The notes below the pieces were generated by a model, which saw only the letters and a list, made by a program, of their open reading frames with translations, ran no database searches and was not told the origin of the DNA. Positions 8,673 through 18,898 of a stretch of DNA of 64,000 nucleotides are shown here, in pieces. This DNA is from Dysidea avara (taxonomy: Eukaryota; Porifera; Demospongiae; Dictyoceratida; Dysideidae): the NCBI RefSeq assembly GCF_963678975.1, contig NC_089272.1:42537391-42601390 (forward strand). Direction: 5' to 3'. The position numbers were made by a program, and so were the translations under genes. The stretch's first letter is position 1, and every line of letters begins with the position of its first letter.

Positions 8673-11600
8673 TGCAGTCATCTTTGCAGCCCTCACCAAT
8701 GATGGTGGGTATCCCAGCCAGTGCTTCCTCGGCTGATCACTTTTTTTCACTTCTATCTTGTCCTATTTATAATAAATCCTGTTCCTCCTGTTCTCTTTTA
8801 TGGCAACACATCAACTCGGTTCACATATCTAGGTATGTTTTTCCATCTGCGACTTTCTTTCCTTGTAACCGTCTTATTTGCTCTGTTCCCTCTTGCCGTT
8901 GGGCTACTCATGAACGTTTTCGTAAAATAGGCTGCAGACATTTACTTAAGCCTGGTCAGCGCTGTAATGCTCCATTAGTTTCTGCTTCTGATCTTCCTTT
9001 CTTAATTTGTGATCAGTCTGAAAGTCAGTCTCCCACTTCTCCTTCACCACCTTCCTTAGCTTTCTCCACCAGTATTCCTTCTGATCCTTTAGAGTTAGCC
9101 CTTCTGTCAGCTTCTGCATGTTCTTTTGTTGGCCCTCCTCATCTTGAGTCTGAGGCTCTGTCTGTAGTGATGAATTATGTTATGACCTGTCCTGTCTCAA
9201 CTGTTGTTCACATTCCCCGCAGTGTTCGTCCTTTGCTAGCTAGAGTCTTGTCTACCGAGTTTCAAAATGCAATTTCTTCAGTCTGGGGCTTTATGCATCT
9301 TTTTCTGTTTGCTAAACTGGCACTACGTATGCCTCCACTTCGTCAGCGCCGCCATCGTTTTATTTTAGCTTCTGTTTTGCTAGACCGCCTTCATCTCTGG
9401 TCTCAGCCCGATGGTTTGTATAATCTTTGGAAAGCTCTACAAGATGATTTACATGTCTCTCGCTCCAGTCACTGTATTCAGTCTTCAAAACACAATATTT
9501 CTCGAGCTTTGTTCTGGGCTCGGGAAGGTAGGTACAGTAATGCTGTACAGTCTCTTACTTCTACTGGTGTGGCTGATAAGAATGATGATTTGGCATTTCA
9601 AGAGTTGCTTCAGCGACATCCTGTCTCTGATCCACCTTCTTGTTCGGCCCCCAAGACTGCTTCTTTAGTTGTAGATGAATCTGCTGTATTAATATGTTTG
9701 AAGGGTTTTCCTCGTGGTACCAGTCCCGGTGCCTCTGGTTTACGTGCACAGCACCTTCTTGATGCAGTCAGTGGCCACACTGCACCTTCTGCTGAACTTT
9801 GCCTTATCACCCTCACTCGTCTGATGAACTTTTTGCTTTCTGGAAAAGCTTCTCTATCGCTTGCCCCTTGGTTGTGTGGTGCCCCTTTAACAGCTCTTCT
9901 GAAAAAGAACGGGGGTGTTCACCCTATTGCAGTTGGTGAAATTCTTCATCGCCTTGCCAGTCGTCTGTGCTGTCAGTTTGCTCGTCCCTTTCTCTCAGAC
10001 TTTTTCCTACCTTATGGTCAAGTGGGTGTTGGTATCCCAGGTGGTTTTGAGGCAGCTATCCATGCTGTCCGTCATTCTCTTTCCCAATTTGGCAATGATG
10101 AATCTCTAGCTCTACTCAAAATAGACATGAAGAATGCATTTAATGAATGTAATCGCTCAGCTTTTCTTGATGGTGTGTGTAAAGAGTTTCCAGAGATTTC
10201 CCCCTGGGTGTATTAGTGCTACAGTCAACCTGCTGAGCTGAGGTTTGGCCACAGGCGTATTCTTGCTTCCACAGGTGTCCAACAGGGAGATCCTCTTGGT
10301 CCCTTACTTTTTTCTTTGGTGTTGGTGCAATTTCTTCGTTCCATCTCTTTTAGTGAAACATGTCTTCTTAACCTGTGGTATTTAGATGATGGCACATTTA
10401 TAGGTACTAGATTTTGTCTTCACGCATTACTTTCACATTTTACTGAGTCAGGTCCCAGTTTTGGTCTTTACATCAACCTATCCAAGTGTGAACTATACTG
10501 GCCTTCTGGTGACAGTTCTTTTCCTAACTTTCATCCTGCCATCAAGCGTATCAACCCCAAGAACAGTGGTTTGGAGCTTCTTGGATCTCCTATTTGGGGA
10601 CCTCCACAGTTTTACGATGCCTTTTTATCTGTTCAATTTGATAAAATAGTTGCAATTCAGGATAAATTGGTTGACCTCGAGGACCCTCAAGTAGAGTTGC
10701 ATCTGCTTAGGAGCTGTCTTAGCGTTTGCAAGGTCACTCACCTTTTACGTTGTGTGCCATCTTCCTCTTTGGGCTCCTTTCCCTCACATTTTGACCTTAG
10801 GTTGTGAGAATTCCTTAGTAGAATCTTGTGTTGTGGAATTTCTGATAGTAGTTGGACACAAGCCACCTTGCCATTTAAGTTAGGAAGCTTGGGCCTATGT
10901 GAATCTGAGCGTTCTGCTGTTCCTGCATTTGTGGGGTCCTGTAATTCTGCCCGTATTTTAGTGTCACGTTTAGTGGAAACTTTTGATGTTTTTATGCCAT
11001 TTCCCGGGGAGGATTGTTCCCTCGCTTTCTTCGAAGGTATGTCTGTTTCTGTGTTGCATAACTCCTCTCAAACTGACCTTCAAGCCATTTTAGATGATTC
11101 ACTTTTTAAACAGCTTGTAAGCAGTTCCACTATTCATGATCAAGCACATCTGCGTGCTTTATCACATTCTTCTGGCACCAGCAGTGGTTGGCTTAAAGCA
11201 CTTCCACAGCCTGCTTTGGATCTAGCTATTCCTCCTCACGATTTTACTATAGCTTTACATTTGTGGCTTGGCATTCCTTTGTTCCCTTCTTTACCACTCT
11301 GTACTTGTCTATCTGTCATTGACCAGTTTGGTGATCATCTGGTGCTCTCATGGTCCCTTGAGGATCCAGCGTCATAATGCTTTAGTGTCTGTTGTACACC
11401 ATGCCTTGCTCCAAGATCACCCTGGTGTTCTTAGGGAGCAAGGCATTTCATCTGACCAATCTCGTACTGGCGACATATACCACTCTGACTTTCATCTTGG
11501 TCGTCCTGCCTATTTTGATCTCTCCATCAGGACTACCACTCAGTCTGCTGTCATATCTTCTGCTTCTTCTCAGGCTGGGGTGGCCGCTGCTGTTGGTGAG

Positions 11601-11882
11601 ATAGCTAAGGACAATCAATACCAGGACATTGTGAATGATAATGGAGGAGATTTTATCCCTCTTGTATGTGAGACCTTTAGTGTTTGGTCACCATATGCCC
11701 TATCAATTTTAGGATCCATAGCTGACAGAACAACTGTTAGAAACGGTTTACCTCGAAAGTTTGCTAGGCGCCAACTTCTCCAGCAACTGTCTGTGACTTT
11801 GTGGAGGTACAATGCGAAAATGATACTCCGCCAGTATTCGCTTACTGCTGAGGACGAATTTCCTGACTTTGACATTGGTTAA
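8669..11882 (+). pseudogene. ORF2 of RLE-type retrotransposon: zinc fingers, reverse transcriptase, restriction-like endonuclease
   Basis: One frame from ATG 8669 with TAG at 10214-10216 and TGA at 10805-10807, then a frameshift near 11350-11380 into the frame ending at TAA 11882. The N-terminus has Cys/His pairs (CSSCSLLWQHINSVH; CSVPSCRWATHERF). RT: GTSPGASGLRAQHLLDAV, motif A ALLKIDMKNAFNE with Asp present, motif B TGVQQGDPLGPLLFS, motif C as WYLDDGTFIG rather than YADD, motif D NLSKCELYWP. The C-terminus (11380-11860) reads RTGDIYHSDFHLGRPAYFDL, then FIPLVCETF, then LLQQLSVTLW; R-GD ... FDLS ... E is consistent with a PD-(D/E)XK nuclease. Related C-termini occur at 24.05 and 47.55 kb. Confidence 0.85.
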
Positions 11883-12034
11883 GTTAACTACGTAGGTAGT
11901 AATAAGTATATAGTTAGGTAATAAGTAGTAGCAAGAGTTAATAGTAGTATGGTGTAGTTTTCAGTATGTACGTGTGTTATGTCCCATATTCTATAAATTT
12001 TTTTTGAAAACAACTAGAAAACAACTCGGTCGAG
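11883..12034 (+). other. 3' untranslated region of the RLE element and 5' leader of the MED17 fragment
   Basis: AT-rich with repeated AGTAGTAATAAGTA-like words, ending in TTTTTTTTGAAAA (about 11998-12009). The copy at 47.5-48.1 kb also ends near ATTTTTCAAAAAG, so the element's own 3' end is probably here. AAAACAACT occurs twice just before the MED17 ATG at 12035. Confidence 0.5.
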
Positions 12035-12661
12035 ATGGCCAGTTCGTTTAAAGTATCTGTGGAACCCTTAGCCACTGCTAGAATAAAACAGATTAATTAT
12101 GAGGGCGAAGAGATTTATCAAGAGAGGCCTACTTCATCACAACTACTCACCGAGCTAGTGCAACGGGTTGACTTTAGCGCTGTAGAGAACAAAGATGATT
12201 CAGAGACTGGTCCGCCTGCGAAGAAATCTGTAGATAGGTGGCCATGGGAGGAGACTCACTCAAAACTGAAGCAAGCTTTGATGGAAGTTAATGTGTTGGC
12301 CGATTTACTACGAATGGCACAAGATCACAAACACTATGTGATGCTTGACCCAGTACTACAGGAACCCAGAACTGTTAAGTCCTCATACCAACTGTATATC
12401 AAAAAGAAGGCTATTGCTGCTGCTGCAGACATCTTACAAGAAGGTGCAAAGAATTTGAATGCATTTCTTGGGGTATCAAACAGTGACCACTTCCACAAAG
12501 CTTTGTTAGAGATGAGAAAAGGGTGGAAATTACGGAGAACCAACACTGGGATTGTAGGAGATCTCAATTATTATTCTGGGCGAGTTAGTCATTTGCCATC
12601 AACATTTGGGGTACACAAGGGAGACAGCGACCAAGGTACAATTGTCATAACTGTTCCAAGA
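12035..12661 (+). pseudogene. MED17: Mediator complex subunit 17, N-terminal ~208 residues only
   Basis: An open frame starts at ATG 12035 in a good initiation context. Recognised by collinear MED17 features: SVEPLATARIKQINYEG, QRVDFS, RWPWEETHSKLKQAL, YVMLDPVLQEP, YIKKKAIAAAADILQEGAK, MRKGWKLRRTNTGIVGDLNY and GTIVITVP. Animal MED17 is ~650 residues; this matches roughly the first third, with no intron and no stop. The frame then runs into repeat R1 (from 12662) and ends artificially at 12703. MED17 is a head-module core subunit needed for RNA polymerase II transcription. A truncated end inside an apparent insertion suggests a retrotransposed or transduced copy, not the working gene; a real exon 1 separated from the rest is the alternative. 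Confidence 0.8.
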
Positions 12662-12840
12662 GACAATAAATCGATCTTGCTTTATGCGGATAATCGGTCG
12701 TAACTCATGAACTGTTCATCACCTTTTCACCACACTTGGTACTAGGATTCATTATTAGACTGCCTTTAAGTGTGCCAAGTTTCAAGACGATCGGTTAAAC
12801 GCGTTTGTGTTTATAGCAATTTTTTAAAGTGCGAAAAAGA
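12662..12840 (+). repeat. Repeat R1, copy A, segment 3
   Basis: Collinear with 55015-55195 of copy B (AAATCGATCTTG, ATAATCGGTC, TGTGCCAA-TTTCAAG-CGATCGG, ATAGCAATTTTT). It ends at AAAAAGA (12834-12840), the 7-bp target duplicated by the LINE that follows. Confidence 0.85.
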
Positions 12841-13210
12841 TCGTCAAGCAGATAAATTGATATTTCAAGAGTTATGTTCAACAGTGTTTAAATTGAATAT
12901 TACTTTGACGAAGACAGCTCGCCTTGGTAAGAGAATAGAAGACAAGCCGAGACCCTTACTTGTTTGCCTTAGTGACGAATCTGACAAAATTGAAATTCTG
13001 TCAAGGTCTGGAATGCTTCGCAAACAGGAACAATATAGTAGGGTATGTATTGCACCTGACAGAACAAAGTTTGAGCGCCAGAAACACCATAAATTAGTGG
13101 AATAAATGAAACGCAGAAGACAGAGTGGTGAAAAGAATCTGGCAATCCGGAATGGTAGACCTCGTTCCAGTTCGTTTTCCCCTAATGACACCTCTCAGCA
13201 CTCCTCATAA
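12841..13210 (+). pseudogene. LINE ORF1 C-terminal fragment (nucleic-acid-binding protein)
   Basis: Frame reading RLGKRIEDKPRPLLVCLSDE, then MLRKQEQYSRVCIAPDRTKF and, after a TAA at 13103-13105, KNLAIRNGRPRSSSF to a stop near 13210. The arrangement (GKR...RPLLV.L...PDRT) resembles the RRM-like part of CR1/L2 ORF1 proteins, also seen in the LINE at 46.0-46.7 kb. The N-terminus is missing because the element is 5'-truncated. Confidence 0.6.
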
Positions 13211-13229
13211 TCCACATATAGTTGCAGCA

Positions 13230-16077
13230 TTACAGTGTAATGCTCATAGTTTTGATAACTGTCATCTCCCATACATTAACAAGATTTCTCCACACAATAG
13301 AGCACGCATAAACCACATACCTCATCCACCTAAGGTTCCCCAAATTAAAAAATCAATGAAACTGGCAATTGTTAACTGTCGCAGTATTGTCAATAAGCAT
13401 GCTGAGCTTGAAGCTTTACTTCATGTACATAACTTAGACTTACTTATTGGCACTGAATCACACCTTGATGAAACGGTTATATCCTCAGAAATTTTCTCAT
13501 CACAATAATATACTACCTACCGTCATGACAGAAACAGGCATGGTGGCGGTGTGTTCATACTGGTTAGAAATGACATTCCATCCTCCCAAATTCATGTATC
13601 TGAATCGATTGAGCAAACTTGGGTTCACATCCACAAGGATCACAAGCAGAGTATCATACTGGAATCAGTCTACTGTCCACCAAATTCTCCTAGTACAGTC
13701 TTAGATGAATTAAAAGATACTATCAGTAACATCAGAAACTCCCATCCTACTGCTAAACTACTTCTTGGAGGCGATTTTAATTGTCCAGGAATTGATTGGC
13801 ATCATAAAACATTATTAGATTCATATGTACCTGTGTCCTTTAGGGAGAAACTCTTGAAGTGGTAGAAGAGTTTCATTTTGAGCAACTGGTTACCACTCCT
13901 ACCAGGGGCCCTAACATCCTGGACCTATGTTTTGTTAGTCACCCAGATCTTTTTACCTTGTGTCAAACTGCTCCTGGTATTAGTGATCATGATTCAGTTA
14001 TAGTAGAATTTTCTACTCAAATTAAGCTAGTGAAGAAATCTCCTAGAGAAATCTTCTTATACCATAAAGCAAACTGGGACCTTATACGAGATAAAATGTG
14101 CAGCATTAATGAAAGATACTTTGATTTAAACTCTACCAATGAAAGAAGCGTAGAGGATAACTGGACATTCTTTCATGATCATTATCTTCAACTTATAGAA
14201 GAACACGTCCCTAAAAAATCTCTCAGTACTAAGTCTCATTTACCCTGGATGAACACTACTTTAAAACGATTGCTCAAGAAAAAGCAACGGACATATAATC
14301 GTGCTAAGAAGTACCAACGTGCAAAGGATTGGGATGAATATAAAAGATTACAGTATCAATCTAAAAGTATTATGCGCCAACAACACAAGAGGTACCTATC
14401 CAACTTAATAAATCCACAAAACAACTTGAAATGCTTTTGGCATTATGTTAAAGGTAAACACCAGGACAATGTAGGAATTGGGGCATTAAAGAATCAGGCA
14501 AATGATATGATCACCAATTCTATAGAAAAGGCTGAGATTCTAAATAAGCAATTTGAGTCAGTATTTACTGCTGAGGACACAAGTAGTATTCCAGATACTG
14601 GTACCTCTCCTTACACATCCATCCCAGATATTGATATTACACTCAATGGAGTGAGGAACCTCCTTTTAAAATCCAACGTGAATAAATCTGCAGGTCCTGA
14701 TAACATACATGCTGCTTTTTTGAAGAATACTGCTATTGAATCAGCTCCTATATTGACTCATTTATTTAAGCAATCATTAAGAAATGTTATAGTACCAGTC
14801 TCTTGGAAACAAGCAAATGTCACTCCAGTATATAAAAAGGGGGATAAGACAGACCCCGGAAATTACCGCCCAGTATCTCTCACATCACTTGTATGCAAAA
14901 CTCTAGAGCATGTCCTAGTAAGTCAGATAATGAAACACCTCGAGTTAAATCAGATACTAGCTGATGTACAGTATGGATTCAGATCCAGTCGATCATGTGA
15001 AGCCCAACTCTTCCTCGCAGTAGATGATTTGGCAAGAGCAGTAGATAATAAACTTCAAGTTGATTTAGCCATTTTAGACTTTGAAAAGGCATTTGATAAA
15101 AAGTTGCTCATACCAGATTGACCCATAAATTAGATTACTATGGTATAAGAGGTGATTTACTGCAGTGGACCCAATCCTTTCTTACTAACCGTGCACAGAA
15201 AGTTGTTGTTGATGGTGTATGCTCTTCACCTTGCAATGTCACATCAGGAGTACCACAAGGATCAGTGCTTGGTCCAGTTTTATTTCTTATCTACATAAAT
15301 GACATAACAACCAATGTTCACAGCCAGCTTAGATTCTTTGCTGATGATTGCCTAGTTTATCGCCCTATTAATTCTCCAGAAGATCATAAGATATTTCAGG
15401 ATGACCTTGACAAGGTAACAACATGGGCTGATATTTGGCAGATGAAGTTCAATGTCAAAATTTGCTGCATCCTACGAGTATCTACTCTACACTCTACTAG
15501 TAATTTTACATATACAATGTAAAGAATCCCTCTACAAGTTGTCGAAAAACATTACTATCTGGGAGTGCTTTTAGATAGCAAGTTATCATGGACCGCTCAC
15601 ATTAACTCGATTTGCAACAAAGCAAATCGACTACTAGGATTTCTACGCAGAAACCTCCATCATTGTCCACCTCACTTAAAAGAGCGTGCTTATAAACAGA
15701 TTGTTTTACCAACTATTGAGTATTGTTCTGCTATATGGGATCCATACCAGCAAACATCCATCCATAAGCTAGAAATGCTACAGCATCATGCTGCACGGTT
15801 TGTATTAAACAAACCTTGGAGGAGGAACCACAGAGACAGTATAACCGACATGCTAATGACGTTGAAATGGCCATCGCTTGAGAATCGTAGAAGACAGTCA
15901 TGTTTAATTCTGCTATTTAAGTTCGTAAACAAGTTGATACATATTCCTACCCAGTATTTGCCAGTGCCATCCCCCTTAACAACTACCAGGGCTAACCACG
16001 ATCAAAAGTTTATGCGACAGTATGACAGAATGGACCGATATCTTTATTCATTTTTGCCAAGGACAATTTCTGACTGA
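13230..16077 (+). pseudogene. LINE ORF2: APE-type endonuclease and reverse transcriptase
   Basis: Endonuclease from about 13357: KLAIVNCRSIVNKHAELEAL, IGTESHLDE, (TAA at 13506-13508), HGGGVFILVRND, LLGGDFNCPGIDW, frameshift near 13860, then PGISDHDSVIVEF. RT: KSAGPDNIHAAFLK, VTPVYKKGDKTDPGNYRPVS, motif A LAILDFEKAFD, a frameshift in the A-run at about 15098-15102, motif B SGVPQGSVLGPVLFLIYIND, motif C RFFADDCLVYR, a TAA at 15520-15522, then YYLGVLLDSKLSW and YCSAIWDPYQ. Catalytic residues are intact but at least two in-frame stops and two frameshifts make this copy dead. Confidence 0.9.
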
Positions 16078-16241
16078 AATAACTTGAGTATTGAGAATTT
16101 AAGTAATTGTAATCTAGATTTTTTAAAGGATTATTTATCTAGTTAATCACTTACATGACCTTTTTTTGTACATTAGCGTTATACCCTTGATGGGTTTTGC
16201 TAATCAATAAATAAATAAGTAAAATAAATAAATAAAAAAGA

Positions 16242-16650
16242 CTAAGAAAAAAACACGAAATTTTGGCCACTCTTATCTCGGAAACGGTTGGGGTGATTTT
16301 CTTCAAATGTGGTATGTGGGGTGGCCTACCTGGCGGGCACCTCTACAGTGAAACTGCACTGTAAATTCAGAAGTGTGAAGTTCATACTGGGTATGACTCC
16401 TGCGGTCGCTTAGTGTGATCATCATACTTCAGAAGTATGAGCATCACACTTTGAAGTATGATCATCACACTAAGTGACTGCAGGAGTCATACCATCAATT
16501 TACAGTGTGGTTCCAATCGGATGAGAAATCATGGAACTAAAAAGGTGTGAAAATCACGCTTTCTTTCTTCCTGTCAAAATACATACTTATGGTGTAGCAA
16601 GCTGGCTTCTTTGGCCAAATGACACACTATAGCTACCGTGTGTCTTGATT
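16242..16650 (+). repeat. Repeat R1, copy A, segments 4 and 5, split by a palindrome
   Basis: 16242-16356 and 16508-16650 together match 55195-55441 of copy B (TATCTCGGAAA, TGGTTCCAATC, AAGGTGTGAAAAT, GACACACTA...CCGTGTGTCTTGAT). The block between, 16357-16507, is absent from copy B. Confidence 0.85.
16357..16507. mobile_element. 151-bp palindromic MITE (foldback)
   Basis: Starts CACTGTAAATT and ends AATTTACAGTG. The arms are complementary almost to the centre (GTATGACTCCTGC / GCAGGAGTCATAC; TTAGTGTGATCATCATACTTC / GAAGTATGATCATCACACTAA). It interrupts R1, giving an empty-site comparison with copy B. The target duplication is short or absent (TG on both sides). Confidence 0.75.
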
Positions 16651-18690
16651 AAGCAGGCAATTAAGGTGGCCACACCCAATACGGATAAAGTTCGCCATGC
16701 TTGAGGCCATGCCAGCTACACAAGGCATGTTTGTTTGTATTGTTTACTTGAATTTTATATGTAAATGTATTGTAAAGAGGTGGTATGTGTCTTAATGTTT
16801 TCTTGTATTGTTTAATTAATTGTATTGTATTATTTTTCCTTCACCTGGCTTACAAGGCTCTGGCTGGCTTGGCTGTTTTCCTTTATCAGGTTCACATGGC
16901 TTGCATACTCTTAACTACTGCAGTATTGTGTAATCCCTGAAAGTTGTGTATATTATGCATATAGTGCATACCCATCATAATGTATAGTTTTCTCCTGTAT
17001 GTTTTGTATGCATATATACTGTGTACACATCACTGTGCCATTGCCACATCAATGATGTACCAGCACTTAACTACTGGTGGCCTCTAGTTGCAATGTAACT
17101 AGAGGCCACCGATGTGGAATGTAAAATAATGTTATTTTTGTGCTTAGCAGTAGTTACAGGAATGGTTTCTTGCAAGAAACTATTGAAGGTATCAGAGAAT
17201 AATCCCATGCATCCAAAACACTGAGATTACCTAATGCATCATTCCAGTCAATATTACTCATAAGACTCTTGAGTTTGTCATAGTCAACACGTAGGCATGC
17301 GTACATTATGCTGGAATAATTTTGGAATAATTGGTGGTAAAAAGAATCAGGAATGATTCTGGAATAATAGGGTGATCTTTCAGAATAATTAATTAGAATT
17401 CACACATTTTTCGTGTAGTATCACAAAAAAATTCGTAAAGGAACATCCACAATCATTGCTAGCACAAAATCGGGCAAAAAAGATAGAGATACTCTAATAG
17501 AGCAGTCACTTACCCTAATAGAACAGTCAGACAAGTTTAGTTGTGACTGATCTATTAGAGTATCTCGATCTTTGGGTATAGTTTTTATGCTTGCAAGTGG
17601 TTATATTCTCAGTTGCAGAAGAATATCCATTTGACTTTTACAATTCCAGGGATTGCTTCAGGAATATACATCAATAGATCATCAAATTTATGCATTAACA
17701 GATCATCAAATTTATTTAGAAACTGATCACAATAAGTGTAGAGAATCTTGAGGTTTCTCAAAGTATAAAGATTTGTGCTACCATTGACATGTTTGCTGGA
17801 ATTTAGGAATGAACATTAGGAGGGTAATTATCTACAAGTTCTGTATTATCTAGTCATTGATGGGAAGCAGTTTCAGTGGATGATTTATCAGAACTTTTTT
17901 GGTTTCTAGTAGAGTTTCATTTGATTATCTTGCCATGTTTAATCATCAGATCTTTTCACCTTTCTCCCTGCGACTTTTAATTCAAGATACAATTTCTTTT
18001 TCACTTGTGTTTCTTTTAAATGTAAATCAGGAGAGATGTATACATTATGAAATTTTGAGTCATTCCTAAGTTTGGGACCTGTTTTAGACATTTCCATTTT
18101 GATGTTTCGTCTGCCATCATCACCAGTAAGGGCCTTGGGGAATTTTCCTTGCTAATAGAACAGTCACTTTGTATTGAAATACTCTAATAGAGTATTCATT
18201 GATTATAATGTTCCAAGATGATTTGTAAGAAATATTGCTAACCTAGGAGCATAATGGGAACACTAAAGAACATAATAGATGACAATTTTTGGAATATTAC
18301 TTTTGGACAAAAATAATTTTGACTCAGACCTACGTACTCGATAATCAGGACACTTTTAGTTAGTCACAAGGTATCCATAATTCACATGTCCAGAATCCTG
18401 CATAACAACCACCTTGGTGTTCAAGACACCCATCTGAATCAATACAAGTAAGTGAGTAGTTTGTTGTGTTATGAGGAATTGCTTTATAGCACGCAACATC
18501 ATGCATAACTTTTGAAAAAACTATGTCAGGCATATGATACCTACTTTGTAAGGCTTCACAACTACCTGTTGTGATATTCTGATGCGCTACATGCTGTAAT
18601 GGTCAACTGCGATGGTGTAATTCTTGTCAGAGACAGCTTATTTTTGTTCTTTATTAAGTAGCGTAAATGACCTATTATCGTCATACATAT
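16651..18690. other. Non-coding stretch with small inverted repeats
   Basis: No ORF with recognisable content. It holds a perfect 14-bp-stem hairpin at 17076-17110, an inverted pair of the ACTCTAATAGA motif at 17487-17571, another copy of that motif at 18160-18202, and AATAATT-rich sequence at 17300-17400. It probably includes the outer ends of the decayed Tigger-like element that starts before 18.9 kb, but I could not pair termini. Confidence 0.45.
17076..17110. repeat. Perfect 14-bp stem hairpin
   Basis: GGTGGCCTCTAGTT (17076-17089) and AACTAGAGGCCACC (17097-17110) flank a 7-nt loop; CCACATC at 17044-17050 and GATGTGG at 17111-17117 extend the symmetry loosely. Either a tiny foldback remnant or a structured RNA; nothing distinguishes them here. 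Confidence 0.6.
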
Positions 18691-18898
18691 ATTGTCGTCA
18701 GTTTTGACAACAATTATCATCATGTTGGTTTATGAGATTTTCCGGTGTTATACTGACATCCTTTTCCATGTGCAGTTGTTATCGTTGAGTCTAATCCTTT
18801 TCAATCACTTTGTATGCCTTTATTTTGCACCAGTAAGTTATATCTATATGATTGTACGCTTATATTATATCTTTGATTATCCGCTTTTGTAGGTTAAT

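Larger units (their letters stand above)
7715..12661 (+). mobile_element. Retrotransposed block: SAND-RT-RLE element plus MED17 fragment, inserted into R1
   Basis: R1 is interrupted after GACAATAAAT (7705-7714) and resumes with a second GACAATAAAT (12662-12671), so everything between looks like one ~4.95-kb insertion with a 10-bp target duplication. It holds an (AAAT)n-like start, a SAND-domain ORF1, an RT/RLE ORF2 with ~130 bp of 3' sequence ending near TTTTTTTGAAAA (about 12009), then the start of MED17. There is no poly(A) at the right end; the RLE copy at 47.5 kb also lacks one. The alternative is that the R1 halves come from separate insertions. No MED17 C-terminal half is present elsewhere in the window. 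Confidence 0.6.
12841..16234 (+). mobile_element. CR1/L2-type LINE inserted in R1, 5'-truncated in ORF1
   Basis: Flanked by AAAAAGA at 12834-12840 and 16235-16241, with R1 continuing on both sides. It begins inside ORF1 and contains ORF2 with endonuclease and RT. The 3' end has hairpin TTAGC 16173-16177 / GCTAA 16199-16203 enclosing ACCC 16183-16186 / GGGT 16192-16195, followed by an (AAAT)n tail. The same 3' structure occurs at 23985-24014 and 61921-61952. Confidence 0.88.

Noticed and set aside
12656..12703. Extra C-terminal residues of MED17 (to 12703)
   Set aside because: From 12662 the sequence is repeat R1, matching 55015 onward, so these codons are not MED17.
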